Both the position numbers and the translations under genes were made by a program. Of a stretch of DNA of 64,000 nucleotides, positions 11,601-24,000 are shown piece by piece. Within the stretch, counting starts at the first letter, position 1, and each line of letters begins with the position of its first letter. The DNA comes from Aquila chrysaetos chrysaetos (taxonomy: Eukaryota; Chordata; Aves; Accipitriformes; Accipitridae), in assembly GCF_900496995.4 (NCBI RefSeq), contig NC_044019.1, positions 2,852,001-2,916,000 of the forward strand, given 5' to 3'. The notes under the pieces are model-generated. The model was not told the origin of the DNA. It did not search any database and worked only from the letters and a program-made list of their open reading frames with translations.

Positions 11601-13659
11601 GATCTTGCGTCCCCGAGGCCTTTTAGGCAGGAGCAGCGCGCAGAGAAGCAGACAGATTTGTCTGCCTGTCCATCTGCTAGAGGAGCAAACAGACCCGTAA
11701 TCTGTCCGTCTGCCTGCACCCTGCAAATCCCCATCACTTCCCGAGCAGCCAAAGCCCCGGGAGCCAGCAGAGAGCCTGTGGGGAGCCGGAGCATCCTCTG
11801 CCCCGCTCCGGTTCCCTGCCCGACGGAGCCCGACCCACAGCCAAGGCAGCAGCGGAGGGATGGGACCCACGGCAAGCGGGGCTGGCGGTCACACTGGTTT
11901 CCACTGGGAGGGTTTGGGTTGGGGTTCGATTTATGCTGGAAACCCACCGCTGTTCACAGCAGCCGGCTTCTGCCCTCCACCCGCTCTCCCGGTGTAGCCA
12001 TACCAGCCCTGGCACCTACGCGCCAGCACCGTCTGCTCTGTGCCACCAACAGCCCCTGCGACACGCAGAAGAGGAAAACGGCCTCTTCCCAGGTTGAGAG
12101 CTGGAACAACCGGCCGTGGGTCTGCTCCGGGGAGAGCCACGCTCACCCCACGGAGTGCCGGGGCTCCGGCACCAGCAGCAGCTGCCGGTATGGCCGCACC
12201 AAGCACCGCTCCTGAGCCAGCTGAGTCCTTCAGGTGCTGCTGCCATCAGCACAGGCAGGACAGACATCTGCAGCGGAGCCAGGCCTTGGAAGAGGAGGCA
12301 CGCTCAGGAATCCACAGGGGAATGCGTCTATTTATAAACACACCCCTTACACAGCGCTGCAGAAGAGGGTTTTCAAGAAGAGGCAGGATCAAGAGAGATG
12401 TGGCAACTGGGGATTCCTCGGAAATGAAAGCCGCTAGAAAACCACACGCGAGGTTTCCTGCATCACCTCTGATGGTGACGGAGAGCTGCCCCCCCCCTCC
12501 CCAGCAGGTCTGCATCTTGACCTGTGTAATCAGGCTAAAGTTTGCCCTTTAGAGACATCACATCTGCCTCCCATCACTCCAGCGCTGCCTGCCGATCGCT
12601 GTGGCAGGGGAGCAGCGGGGTGTAAAGCACTTTCTCCCCTCCAGCAAAACGTGGAAGAGACCTGGGCTTTGCATGGGGGTCGGCAGACGAGGGGGGGGGA
12701 GCCGAGCCGAGCAGCCCCAGCTGAACCAGCAGCACAGAGCACGACGGCAGCACCGCAGCCACCCCACCGGCCCCAGCCTGATAAATCCCCTCTCGAATAA
12801 GCAAGCCCAGCCACTCATCCACCCCACCACTGAAGAAAACATCTTTCCAGCAAGCAGCCTGTTTCACAGCACAGGGTACACGTTTCCATCCCCAACCCAA
12901 AGGACAGACAAAGCCACACCGGGGCTGCCACCATCACCCCAAAGGCTGCACCCCCAGAGCCCCCTCCCAGCTCGCAGTACCCGCAGAGGGGACGGTGTAG
13001 ATGGATGGTGGCTTGCTGGCGCTGCCTGACCTTAATGGTTCCCCTGTGGCTTTGGTACAGGAGGACGGGAGCGTCTCGGGGCTGTTGTGGGGATGGACAG
13101 TCTCGGACGGGCGCTGCGAAAGCTGGTGCTTGCTCAGGTTTGCTCGCACGGCCAAAACATGCTCTTGCTGTAGCAGTGGGGCAGCATGTCAGGATGGGAT
13201 GGGTCGGGCAGTGTGAGGACTCTTTGCATTCCTGCAGAGAAGAGCCAGGACAAAATGAACCTCAGCAGAAAGACAGAAAATCACTCCCAGAAGGTGGGAG
13301 GAAAAGTCTGGGTTGGCACAGATGCTGCCTGATGCCGGACGGCTGCTGGGGCAGAGGGAAGGGCTTGCCAGCCGCGGCTCTGCTGGGTTTTGCTCCCCAG
13401 CAGGTAACGGTCAGGGAACGCTGGTCTGGAGGTTGCACTCAGGAACAAATGGCAGAAGACAGAGCATGTTTACCGGCTAATTCAATACACTTGCTTGGAC
13501 CGTTTGTCTTCCCAAAGCAAACAGCCTCACCATGGTCTAAAAAGCATGTGCTTTTAAACAGGGTACATCCTCCGCAGCTCCTTTGCAGCCCTGACGGCTG
13601 CTCGGGCAACTCTCGGTCTTGCGGACGGCCGAAGGCACGGCTGGCCGGACCAGCAGCGG

Positions 13660-13752
13660 CAGCCCGGCAGCCATTCAAAGGCTTTATCAACTGGCAACCA
13701 AAAGTCAATAAGGAAGATGCCGCCTGTTTTAATTAACAGAGAAATTTCGCTC
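13660..13752. promoter_or_regulatory. AT-rich island nearest MARCKSL1
   Basis: A patch with TTTATCAACTGG, AAAAGTCAATAAGG and TTTTAATTAACAGAG, about 1.5 kb upstream of the MARCKSL1 start codon. Candidate enhancer by composition and position only. Confidence 0.3.
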
Positions 13753-14589
13753 AAACGGGGGTGAGATGATGTGTGCCGGGGCAAGGGGGGAGGGAGGACA
13801 GAGACAAAACATGACCTTGTTGGCGGAGCGCACACAGCAGCACATTGTTTTCCCCTCAGAGACACTGGCCTTGATCCTGCGCGGGCTCTGCTGCGCAGCT
13901 GGGGGCTGAGGGGGGGTCCCGCCTGCCCATGGCCGCTCCCGGGCAGGTTTGGCAGGAGCGGGGTGCCTGGAAAGCACCGGGGCTGCTGGGCTCAGGACAG
14001 GGCGTTTGGGAGCGTGGTCCGCTGCAGTTGTCGGTGGGATGCGGGCTGCCCAGGGACCACCGGTGGCTTGGGCAGGCACAAAAGGGTCTCGATTTTGGGA
14101 CCCCCCAGTGAAATCAGCTGTGCCTGGGTGCCAAGGGAGCCCCTGGGAGCGAGACCCCTGCAGCCACTGCCGGCTCCACGCTGTGGCGAGGCTGTGGCCA
14201 GTGGCTTTGGCAGCATGGGGAAACTGCAGACCCCTCACCAACGTTAGCATCCACTTTGGTTTAGTCCCTTTTTTTTTTTTTTTTCTTCTAAGCTCTCTTT
14301 TCTGGGAAAGCAAAGAGGAGGAAGACCCAGAGGGGAAACACCTACCAGGCTGTGTGTCAGGGAGCACAGTGAGGTGGAAAGCCGGGGTGTGACCCGTGGC
14401 ACAACCTGTCCCCCACAGCAGAACCAACCCTCCGGGAACTGACGGGGCTGGGGTGAGCGGTACCCGGGGGTAAGGAGTCCCCGGGGGTAAGGAGACCCCC
14501 CGGGTGACGGGACTGAGGCAAGCTGCAGCATGACACCGATCTGGGGGTGATGGGGCTAGGACGAGTGGTACCATGGGACCCTCCCAGGG

Positions 14590-14965
14590 GTGTCAGGGCT
14601 GGGAGGAGCAGCACCCCAGGGGTGATGGACCTGGGGGCAGAGGCACCCCAGGGGTGATGGGCCTGGGAGGAGCAGCACCCCAGGGGTGATGGACCTGGGG
14701 GCAGAGGCACCTCAGAGGTGTTGGGGCTGGGATGAGCAGCACCCCAGGGTGTCGGGGCTGGGATGAGCAGCACCCCAGGGGTGATGGAGCTGGGGGCAGA
14801 GGCACCCCGGGGGGTGAAAGGGCTGGGATGAGCAGCACCCCAGGGATGATGGACCTGGGTGCAGAGGCACCCCAGGGGTGATGGACGTGGGGGCAGAGGC
14901 ACCCCCAAGGGTGCCGGGGCTGGGATGCGCAGCACCCCGGGGGAAGTGGTCTGGGATGCGCAGCA
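14590..14965. repeat. Minisatellite, about 33-bp unit
   Basis: Roughly eleven tandem copies alternating two related forms: GGCTGGGATGAGCAGCACCCC and CAGGGGTGATGGACCTGGGG followed by GCAGAGGCACCCC. The array ends about 300 bases before the MARCKSL1 start codon. Minus-strand open frames with repeated Pro-Ser-Pro-Leu-Gly-Cys come from the array and are not a gene. Confidence 0.85.
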
Positions 14966-14999
14966 CCCCTCTCCCCTTCCCCACCGCCTCTCCCCACCC

Positions 15000-15260
15000 G
15001 GGGCTGCCCCGACCTGGGGGGGGTCGCAGAGCCCGGGAGGGAGAACGGAGACCGTCAATACCCACCCCCCCACCTCCATCCCCGCCGGGGCGGTGGCTCC
15101 ATCCCCGTCCCCCGCCCCCGGGGCGGGCTCGACGGCGGCCCGCCCCCGCCCCCGTGCCTTATTACCGGGGCGGCGGGGGGCTCTCCCCCACTCCCTCTCG
15201 GCGCCGCTCGCCAGCCGAGCGCAGCCGCCGCGGCGGGGTCCGCCCGACGTTGCCGCATCC
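15000..15260 (+). promoter_or_regulatory. MARCKSL1: MARCKSL1 CpG-island promoter and 5' UTR
   Basis: Dense CpG sequence with GC boxes of the Sp1 type (CCCGCCCCC, CCCCGGGGCGGG) about 100-150 bases before the start codon and a weak TATA-like TTATTA near 15160. The transcription start is not directly visible. Confidence 0.6.
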
Positions 15261-16469
15261 ATGGGCAGCCAGGGCTCTAAGCCGGCCAAAGCGGAGGGCA
15301 GCGCTCCGCTGGCCGGTCACGCCGCCGTTACCGAGCCCGCCAAGGCCAACGGGCAGGTAAGTACCGGAGGGGGGGAGCGGGGAACCGCGCCGTGCCCCCC
15401 CCCCGCCCCGCCGCCGGGGCGGGTAGACAGACAAAGGCAGCCGCGGTGGCTGTTTCGGTGGGGAAGGGGAAACCGTGACCCGGGGCGGGGGGGGGGGGGG
15501 GGCGATCCTTTTGCCCGGCGGGTACCGAACCGTGCGGCACCTCCCGCGCCGCGCCCCGGGCTCCCTCCCGGTACCGGGCGGGGGGGGGGGGGGGACGGGA
15601 CACCCGCCCGTCGCCTCGCCCCGGGACCGGGCGTGGAGCGCGGGCGCCGCCCGGTGGCAGCGCACTGACACCCCCCCCGGTGTATATCCCCCCCCCACTC
15701 CATGCTCGGTGCACCCCCTTTCCCCGGTTGGGTGCCCCCCCCCCCCCCCAAGCTGGGTGTGGGGCTTTGGGGAGGGGGTGCTGAGTCCCGGTGGTGCCTA
15801 ACGCGGTCCTCCGCTCCCCCCCGCCCCCTCTTCCTTCCCCCCCCCCCCCCCCAGGAGAACGGCCATTTGAGGCTCAACGGGGACATGACGCCCAAGGTGG
15901 GTGGCGAGGCGGCACCCCTGAACGGGAACGGCTCGGCTGAACCCCTCAAGGAGGAGAGCAAGGGCGAGGCGGGCGGCGGGGATGCCATCGAGCCCGCTCC
16001 CCCCACCGAAGCAGGGGACGCTAAACCCGAAGGTGCTGCGGCCCCCAAAGACACCCCCAAGAAGAAGAAGAAGTTCTCGTTCAAGAAATCCTTCAAGCTG
16101 AGCGGGATCTCGTTTAGGAAGAACAAGAAAGAAGCCGGGGACTCCTCTGGGTCCTCTCCCACGGAGGACCAAGGCAAGGCGGAGGCCAAGGGAGAGGAGA
16201 ACCCCGCTTGCTCGGCCGGTGGGACGGAGCCGTCGGCTCCCCCCGAGGAGGGGACAGCGGAGGAACAGGGCAGCGCTGGGGAGAGCCGTCCCGGGCAGCA
16301 GGGAGCTGAGCCCAAGAGGGAGGATGCAGAAGCGGGGGGAAGCAAGGAGGAAGAGAAGCAGCAGGCAGGGGAAAGCCACGGGGATACAGCCAAACCAGAG
16401 GAGCCCTCAAAACCCGCGGGGACCGAGCCTACAACAGCTCCGGCGGCGGCGGAGCAGAAGGAAGAGTAG
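15261..16469 (+). CDS. MARCKSL1: MARCKS-like protein 1 (MARCKS-related protein, F52/MacMARCKS)
   Basis: Myristoylated adaptor of the plasma membrane that binds acidic phospholipids, calmodulin and actin and is released by protein kinase C phosphorylation. Two coding exons: 15261-15356 and 15855-16469, joined in phase 0 (donor CAG|GTAAGT; acceptor after a long C run), giving 236 aa, longer than the roughly 195 aa of mammals. Seen in the product: the N-myristoylation start MGSQGSK; the effector domain at about residues 101-124, with a KKKKK run and FSFKKSFKLSGISF whose serines are the PKC sites; and an Ala/Glu/Pro/Gly-rich acidic remainder typical of the family. The two-exon structure with the break after about residue 32 is as in mammals. 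HDAC1 lies tail-to-tail downstream. Confidence 0.96.
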
Positions 16470-17232
16470 AGCCCGCTTGGCATCGTTCCTAACTTAAGAC
16501 TCTTACGCCATCCTCTCCATCCTGGTAACGCCACGGACTCGCCGCCTTGCCCACACACCTCCCTTCCCACCTAGAACTGACAACTCTTTCTAAAACCGAC
16601 ACCCCCCCCCACTCCCCCACCGAGTTATTTCTTCCCTTCCCTGTTAGAAAGCTGGTTTGGATTCCCACCACCGTCACCACAACTTGGAGTAGTTTTACCT
16701 GAATCCTTTAAAACTGTGGAGGAAGACTATCCTGGACATAACTGGAATTTACAGTTTGTAAGAACCTGGCTCTCACAGCCCGCTCTGGTATCTCTGCTGG
16801 TCTGACTGTCCCCACTCCTCCCGGCAGCCTTCGAAGCCCAGCAAGCCAGTGACTGTTCAACGGATTCTTTTTTTTCTCAGTTTACATTCCTGGTTCTGAC
16901 TTCATTTAAAGTATTTTGTGCTTTTTATAGAAATCGATGGTTTAAAAGCTAATCTGGTTAGTTTTTTATAATGTCTTACTATTGGCTTAAAACCATAAAG
17001 CTTGTAAGTCCGCTGTGTTTAATTCTGCTTCTAAGGGATAACTTTTAGGGTGTGGGGTGGAGGGAGGGGGCCTGCCAGCTGTATAATGTGAAGCAACATT
17101 GTTTTCTCTGTAAATAATTTTTTAATGGCCAAAACACTTGATTTGCAATTTTCTAACTTCTAAAAAAAAAAAAAAAAAAGCTGTATGGGCTTTCTTGTAA
17201 CATTTGAAAGGAATAAATGGTGACCCCTTTAT
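16470..17232 (+). promoter_or_regulatory. MARCKSL1: MARCKSL1 3' UTR and poly(A) signal
   Basis: About 760 bases of AT-rich 3' UTR follow the stop codon. A canonical AATAAA is at 17212-17217, preceded by an A run, and a GT-rich downstream element follows. No other AATAAA is as well placed. Confidence 0.8.
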
Positions 17233-18590
17233 GGGTGAGCTTGAGTCCTTCTTGTCCTGGATGCCAGACAAGGGCCAGGGAAGATAGCAGTTGCTTATTT
17301 AGTTCAACAGCTGCTGCATTTAATCACTCCAGCCCTGGCTCTGCTCGCAGTTAATTGACTTGCAGCAGATGTAGAGCTACAGCCACAAAGGACTTTCTCA
17401 CACAAGCCTCTTGTCGCTACCTTAGGATCACTGTTCAGCTGGCTGCTCAGTACCTGTTTTCTTAGAGATCTAACCCATTTTTTTCCTGGTGGGGGGAAAG
17501 GAGAAGAAAAAGGCTTTTCTCCTAAGGAGGGGCCCAGGAGGGCTACTGGGTGAAATTCCCATTTTCAAGCTTGGTTTCTTTAAATTTATTTTTTTTAGTG
17601 GCTTTAGAAAAGGATTAGCTCCCTTTTCCTGAAAAGACATGCTAGAGCACAACAACTATGCACTGGGAGCAAAGATTTACTTCCAAAGAGAGAATGAAGG
17701 CACAATGGCTGCCTCTCTCATTTCTCCTGTCATCTGCACAGGGATAGAGGTGATTTTTTTTTTTTCCTGAGACAGGCGTGCAGCAGAAGGAAGGAGCACT
17801 GCCCCTCTCCAGCAGCTGAGCTTGAAGGCTACAGCCTCCATCAGAGCTCCTTCTGCCAGCTTAGGCTGCAGCAGTAGTGCACAGCCCCTCCATTTAATGG
17901 CCTGCTCCTAATTCCCAGCTAATCACCTGCCCCTGCTGTTTTGGCTGGCAAAGAAGATGGAGAAAAGCAAGGACCATTGTTTGCCCAACTGGCACCACCC
18001 TGGCAAGGCAGGGCCTGGGGCAAGGACCATCACTGCTCTTCTGTAGCCCTCGAGGTAGGTGGGAATTGCCCAAACTCTTAGTTTCATGCACCACATCCTC
18101 CTATCAATAGCAGGAAGCTAAAGCAAGTGACCCGTTTCCAAATGCAGCAGGGTATTCATCCCTATTCATTTGGGGGGGGGGGGGGGGGAGGCCAAAAAAA
18201 TGGTATTTTAAATGTAGGCACTGTGGTCTGCAAATTATTTCTAAGATTGCTCGCAGTCTGTCATGCGAGACACAGCTGCATTGTGCCCCAGCCGAGATCC
18301 GGGGCTGAGTGCATCTGCCAGGGAGCTGCTGTACAGCATCGCGGCAGCCATTTTAAGAAACCCTGGAAGAGAGGAGGACTGCAGTTGCACATTGGCATGC
18401 GTGATCTGGCAGGGGTAACTTGAATTGTACAGTTGTTTTTGTTCAAGGAGGAGAGGGTTTTAATTGTCTGCTATGGTGAAAAAGGGTAACTTAAGTTTCC
18501 TGGAGTATTATTACAGCAATGAAAGTCAACTGTGCCACGCAAAGCTTTTTCTTAACTACAAAACCAGCAGATTTGGCTTATGAACCTTTT

Positions 18591-18620
18591 GTGTCCATTT
18601 CAGGTGTGTCCATTTCAGGT
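18591..18620. repeat. 15-bp tandem duplication
   Basis: GTGTCCATTTCAGGT occurs twice in direct succession without mismatch, suggesting a recent replication-slippage duplication. Confidence 0.9.
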
Positions 18621-18904
18621 GTGATCACCACTCAGTTGCAGAATGAACCTGCTCCTAATTATATTAAAGAAATTTTTTTCACTTGAATCCCAGCCACTTT
18701 CATCCAAAAGATAGTCTCTTCCCCTAACTTACTATTCCTTTTCTAGATTAGCATTGCTTTCAGAGCATCAACTGCATGAAGTGCTTTAACTCCAGATAAA
18801 CCACAAACCCAGTTAGCAGCAGCAATGCTGCTGGATGAGAACCCAGCTGTAATTCAGGAAAGAGATAGAAAAACCACCCCAGTGACCCTTAGTAGAAAAG
18901 TTGT

Positions 18905-18954
18905 GAGCAAACAAAACCCATGGTATTTTGAGCAAACAAAACCCATGGTATTTT
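18905..18954. repeat. 25-bp tandem duplication
   Basis: A unit beginning GAGCAAACAAAACCCATGG and ending TATTTT is present twice head-to-tail without mismatch. Confidence 0.9.
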
Positions 18955-19384
18955 GACTTACCTTTTCTGGAGAGAAGGGTCATGAGGAGAAGTTCAAGGC
19001 TTTTTTATAAAACACAGGGGAAAAGAAAAAAAAAAAAAAAAAAGACAAAACCAAACATCTACAAAAGACACTAAAGCAATCTTTCACATGCAGCACAGAG
19101 TACGTTTCAAATAAAATGCTCTGGTGGATGGCATTTAAGCCAACACATCTAGCCCTCTTCCTGAAAGAGGAGGGAAAGTAATCGTGCCTCACCTCACCTT
19201 TCTTTCCAAAGCCTTACTACAGCTGTCATTTTTGGTTGTTAGGACCTACGTTACATCACATCGTGATCACAACCAAGCTACTGCACCATTTTCCAGCAAT
19301 GGCTCTGAAAACAAAATGAACTCCCACTCTAACCAAGTGTTTCCTCTCAGGAGAAAGCAGTACAAACTCACACCAACCATAGAA

Positions 19385-20616
19385 ATGTACCAGTTTTATT
19401 ACAAAGATTCTCAAAATTCAAAATAAAAGCATCTTTAAAAAACCACAATATATTTCCCCCCCAGACACAAAGATACACTGATCTCTCTCGCTTCACATAC
19501 AAACACTGAAGAGCGGGAGTGACACGTCACTCGGATTCAAAGAGACTAAAAAACTCACGGTGGAAAAGGGAAAAGAAGTATTTAAAAAAATAAAACATTT
19601 TAAAAATAACCTGTGTTAAGTTAGCAGCATTATTAGAGTTGAAACCATCAGCAGCGCTCCGTGGGAGGTACAGATCCTCTTATGGACAGAGGAATCCCCC
19701 TGAGAAAGGAGAGCAGCGAGTCAAAACTGCCTGCAAAACTTCTGCAAAGCATTTCACCAAAAGCTCATCTAATGATCAGCTGTACAAAACAAGATGCAAA
19801 AGAAAGGCCAGTTCTGTTCACAAAAGACCTTTGGGTGTGAGATAATGCATGGGAGTAGGAAAAGGAGTAGTTATAAAAACGTACAGAGCCCCATCTGCTG
19901 TTCCCTTATAAAGATAACAGCTCAGACAGCTGATAAAAAGGTTTTCCATATTTACTGGCCTTGAGAGCAAAAGAGAGGAAAGGTTCAATTTGAAAACATT
20001 TGTAACTTCACTTTAGAGAAGAGTTTTTCAGCGAGCGACACACATCGACAAGAGGTTTCAGCCAGGCTCTGTTCGGTCTGGCCTTTAGACGAGTTGGGAA
20101 TTTCTACAGTGGTTCCAGCCTAGGACACAGATCAATACTGAGAAAGCACATTACGGCACATGTAGCCGAGGGCAGAACAAACAGGAAAAGCAAAGCAGGC
20201 GGCCAAATGGGCAGTAACTCACTTCCCCCCCAAAAAGGGGCATAGGTATAGAAAAAAAGGTATAAAAATTTCATCCCTTCTCTTACTTGAGATGCATAAT
20301 GCTGCCACACTAACTGGATCTGCAAGATCTTGGAAAAATGTTAACCACCACATTAGGGTGATTTTCATTTTGCATGTTCCAGATCTGCACCTGCAGGGCT
20401 CTTGGGCTGATTCACTAAAGCGCTCTTCAGATTGCTTTTAAGCTGCTTCATCTCTCCACAAGTTTGCTGCAGGGAGGTAGCCAACTCTATTCAAGAACTG
20501 CACTATTTGACCCTGAGAAGCGGCACCAGCTTGCAGTTACTTGCCATGGTGGAATCAAACTGAAGACCAAAGGAATAGTCTCTCACAGGCTTCATTTGGG
20601 AACTCGTATTCTCCCA

Positions 20617-20650
<34 letters not shown>

Positions 20651-21054
20651 AAAAAGAAAATTGATGGCCATCTTTCCACCTAACCTGAAATGCAGATACT
20701 ACTTCTACTTAAATTATTCTTTTCCAAGGGTGGTTATTTCAGAGGAGAGAGTAAAGAAAGGAAGTGATTTTTTTTTTTTTAAAGACACACTAAGGAGGCA
20801 GTGGAAGGCAAGAGTGAAACTTCCCAGTCACCAAATCTGGGCAGTGCAGGTCTGTCTACTCCGCAGAATCCTCCCTATCTGCTCCCAGCGGAGTGCAGCA
20901 AGGAATAATTTACAGTTCTCAAGTCATTTATATATTTATATAGAAATATATACAGAAACATATATAAAATATAAATCCTGTGGAATGGGAGGCAACCAGA
21001 GAAGCTAACCTACGACAACTACACACTGACAGGTACTGTCCAGCTGCAGCCATC
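19385..21054 (-). promoter_or_regulatory. HDAC1: HDAC1 3' UTR with poly(A) signal
   Basis: The stretch between the HDAC1 stop codon and a minus-strand AATAAA (plus-strand TTTATT at 19395-19400). It is AT-rich, has no convincing exon on either strand and includes a near-continuous A run at 20618-20660 (a T run in the transcript). The signal's identity is inferred from position. Confidence 0.65.
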
Positions 21055-24000
21055 TTAGGTGGATTTTGTCTCTTCCTTCACCCTGTGGAAGCAAGCAGTG
21101 AAGAATTTGGTTTAAACAAGCAACTTCGGCTGTGCCCAAGCTTTAACAACAAGCCAGAGCTGCAACCTTAAAAATGCTGCTTATACGGCCCGTCTTCACC
21201 TAAAACTTGTAACATGTTACTGAATGAAGGCACCGTATTTTTAAGCCCTTTTCCCTGAAGGCTCTCACAGCACTTTATCAGGTGTGCTGTTCTACACATG
21301 CAAACTTCTTCCCATTAAGAGCCCATGACAAAGCCATCCAAACTACCACGTCTCTCGTTCAACCCCTCAACTTGTGCAACATCCCACTGGGGGCATGGAT
21401 AGGTGCACAAGGAAGTACAGGCACAGCCATTTAATCACCATGCCAGGAGACAGGGCTCACCCTTTGGGTTCTGCTTTCTCCTCTTTTGCTTTTTCCTCTT
21501 CTTTCTCATCTAGGAGGAAAAAAAAAAAAAAAAAAAAAGACACACAGTAGTACAGTAGGAAAGTACATGCCAGGCAAAGTTCCACAGAGCTGGGACGGCT
21601 TCTAGTCCTAGCTGTCATGCGTACCTTTCTTCTCCTCTTCCTCCTTTTCCTCTTCTGTTTTCACACGCTTAGCTTTCTTAAAGTTGGCAACATTTTTGCG
21701 CCCTCCTTCCCCTTCATCTTCAGAGTCAGAGAATTCTTCATCACAGGATATTCTCTTATCGGAATTGCGGACTGAGTGCAAAGAAGATGAGAGGTTGTTT
21801 CAGCAGATTTAGAAGTCAGGAGACACCAAGCACTAACTTCTCCAAGTACGTCTACACACCGGAATGAATTAACGAGCCTACGTAAGTCAGAATTAGGCCA
21901 CGATAAAAACACTATCTTTCTACCTGCTGTATCTTTTAACTCACCACTCCCAACTGCTCATGCCTAAGATCCAAGATCACATGTACAACTTGGATTAGGT
22001 ACAGTGTGATGTCTAGACTTGACAGCATAAGCAGGTTAACCAACCTCATACTGAGAAAATCTGTCTGCCAGATCTAAGGGCCATCAGCCAATCTGGATAT
22101 AAACTAGCATTTTCACTGTGGAAGACAACTTCTGGGATCAAACCTGACAGCCTCCCAAAAAGTATTCTGTCATAGCACCTACATCACAGGAACTGTTTAA
22201 ATTCTCACATTAAAGCATAGGTTCTCCCATTATGGAAATCATCTGGCAAAAGTGCCGTTTCTCCAAGGGAAAAGAAATCTATCATCCCTGCAATGCTTAG
22301 CATCATTGCTTTATCTTACAAAATCAATCAGAAAGGTGGGAACAGATTCAGATTTAAGGACTCCAGAATAGAGATTTACCTAAATCATACATCCTCCTCT
22401 CTTTACTAAGGTAACTCAGTTTAGAGCCTGCATGTTTCTCCAGCTAACTGATCCTGTTCAGCTTTGGCACCCACAGGCTCTGAACAGTATGCTTCCCAGC
22501 CACGCAATGCAACTACGCCAGAGACAAGCACATACTTGAAATGCGCTTCTCAGGATCTTCCTCCTCTTCATCTCCACTGTCTTCCTGAACAGCATCCTCA
22601 GGAATTGGCTGCATCTGGACACCAGGGGCATGAGGCAGCATGCGCAGATTCTCAAAGAGACGCTGCCTAGAGCCAGCCAGGAAAGGAACACCTCCGTCAG
22701 CAAGATGCCGCCCACGGCTGCGAAGCCCCCAGTAGAAGGTGTCAGTCTCGCAAAGAGGAACAAACACTTACTTGATCTTCTCAAGATACTCATTGGTATT
22801 CTGGTTAGTCATGTTCGAGGGACTGATGTGGAGCTTAAAGTCTGGTCCAAAGTACTCAAAATAATCATTATATGGAAGTTCTGTAGGCAATTTAAAAAGG
22901 AATAAACACCAAATTACCACTGGATGGGTGACGAAATACCGCAAACACGTTGTACTTCTACAGAAAAGCACAACTGCATTTACCTAGGCATAGGGCTCTC
23001 CTAGCCCAAATTCAGATGAAAGCAGACAAATTAGGAACAGTGCAGTCAAAGCTTACATGGCAGTTAAACACTATCAGTGCACACAAAAGTTTTCAGAAGG
23101 TCATCTCATTTCAGTAAGTCAGCGAGGCTGCTGGGTACCTTTTGCTGGAGGGGAGAGCTACAGGACTAGAATACAAACAAGAACAGCTACTGCAAATCAG
23201 AGAATCCAAAAGCTCTTCCACAGTAATAATCAAGAGCTAATGAATCATGTCAGGGTTGCTACCTCTCCCACAGCAACATCATTTCCCTGAGCTCTGTTTC
23301 TAGAGTGTCATTGTCCCTTAGTCTTGCTTCAAAGGCTCCAGGGGAGAATTACCATTGGGAATTTCAGTGTCCAAAGCCACAGCAGTCTCATAGGTCCAGC
23401 ATCTAGCCACGTTGCGGATCGTATAGCCACCTCCTCCCAGCATCAGCATAGGCAAATTAAAACTTTTCACAAACTCCACACACTTGGCATGACCTGCAGC
23501 AAAAACAGTGGGGGAAAAGGTCATAGCCGTCATGGCAGAAGAGGAACAAACTTTTCAATGAAATCTAATTATATCAGTTATGCCAGTTCAACACAGGCAC
23601 TGTACAGTAGGTACTCTTACCTTTGATGGTCAGATTAAAACAACCCAGCCTGTCCCCTGACAGAGAATCTGACCCACACTGCAAGACAACTGCGCTAGGC
23701 TGGAACGTCTCCATCACTTTAGATATCACCTAAACAAGAAACGCGTTGTTACACACTCTCCACAGGACAGTGTCACAGCAACACAGTAATGTCCATGTCA
23801 GCAAGTGACATGAAGACATCCCTAGTGTTCCCACAGCTGCTGACTCCCCTATACTGGTAACACTGAGGCTCTTGCGAAGAGAAGCTTACTGACGACAGGC
23901 TGCAATTGTTAGGGAGGAATACAGCCCCTGAAGAATCTTTTCACAGAAGACTGAATCAATCTCCCCAAAGAACGGCTCCATGAGCCACCCAGTGACAAAG

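Larger units (their letters stand above)
1..14589. other. Gene-free GC-rich region upstream of MARCKSL1
   Basis: I find no exon chain, RNA gene or recognisable transposon here. The open frames present lie in GC-rich DNA, overlap one another on both strands, have low-complexity Pro/Gly/Arg/Ala composition and match no family I know. The region is mostly very GC-rich with C/G homopolymers, broken by short AT-rich islands listed separately, one dense CpG island and simple repeats. In human the genes beyond MARCKSL1 on this side are TSSK3 and BSDC1; I do not see either. The absence of genes is an inference from reading, so a short or noncoding transcript could be missed. Confidence 0.6.
17233..19385. 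other. Convergent intergenic region MARCKSL1-HDAC1
   Basis: Two kilobases between the poly(A) sites of the two convergent genes. I see no exon or recognisable transposon. It holds a G run at about 18172-18189 and two small perfect tandem duplications: a 15-base unit (18591-18620) and a 25-base unit (18905-18954). Confidence 0.6.

Noticed and set aside
1-15000. TSSK3 or BSDC1 expected next to MARCKSL1 by synteny
   Set aside because: No kinase motifs (HRDLK, DFG) or BSD-domain residues appear in any frame of this region.
14357-15289. Minus-strand frame with repeated Pro-Ser-Pro-Leu-Gly-Cys (310 codons)
   Set aside because: Produced by translation of the 33-base minisatellite and the CpG-rich promoter.
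15317-16570. Long minus-strand open frame (417 codons) opposite MARCKSL1
   Set aside because: It is the antisense shadow of the MARCKSL1 coding exon and intron; the plus-strand protein has clear family motifs and the antisense one has none.
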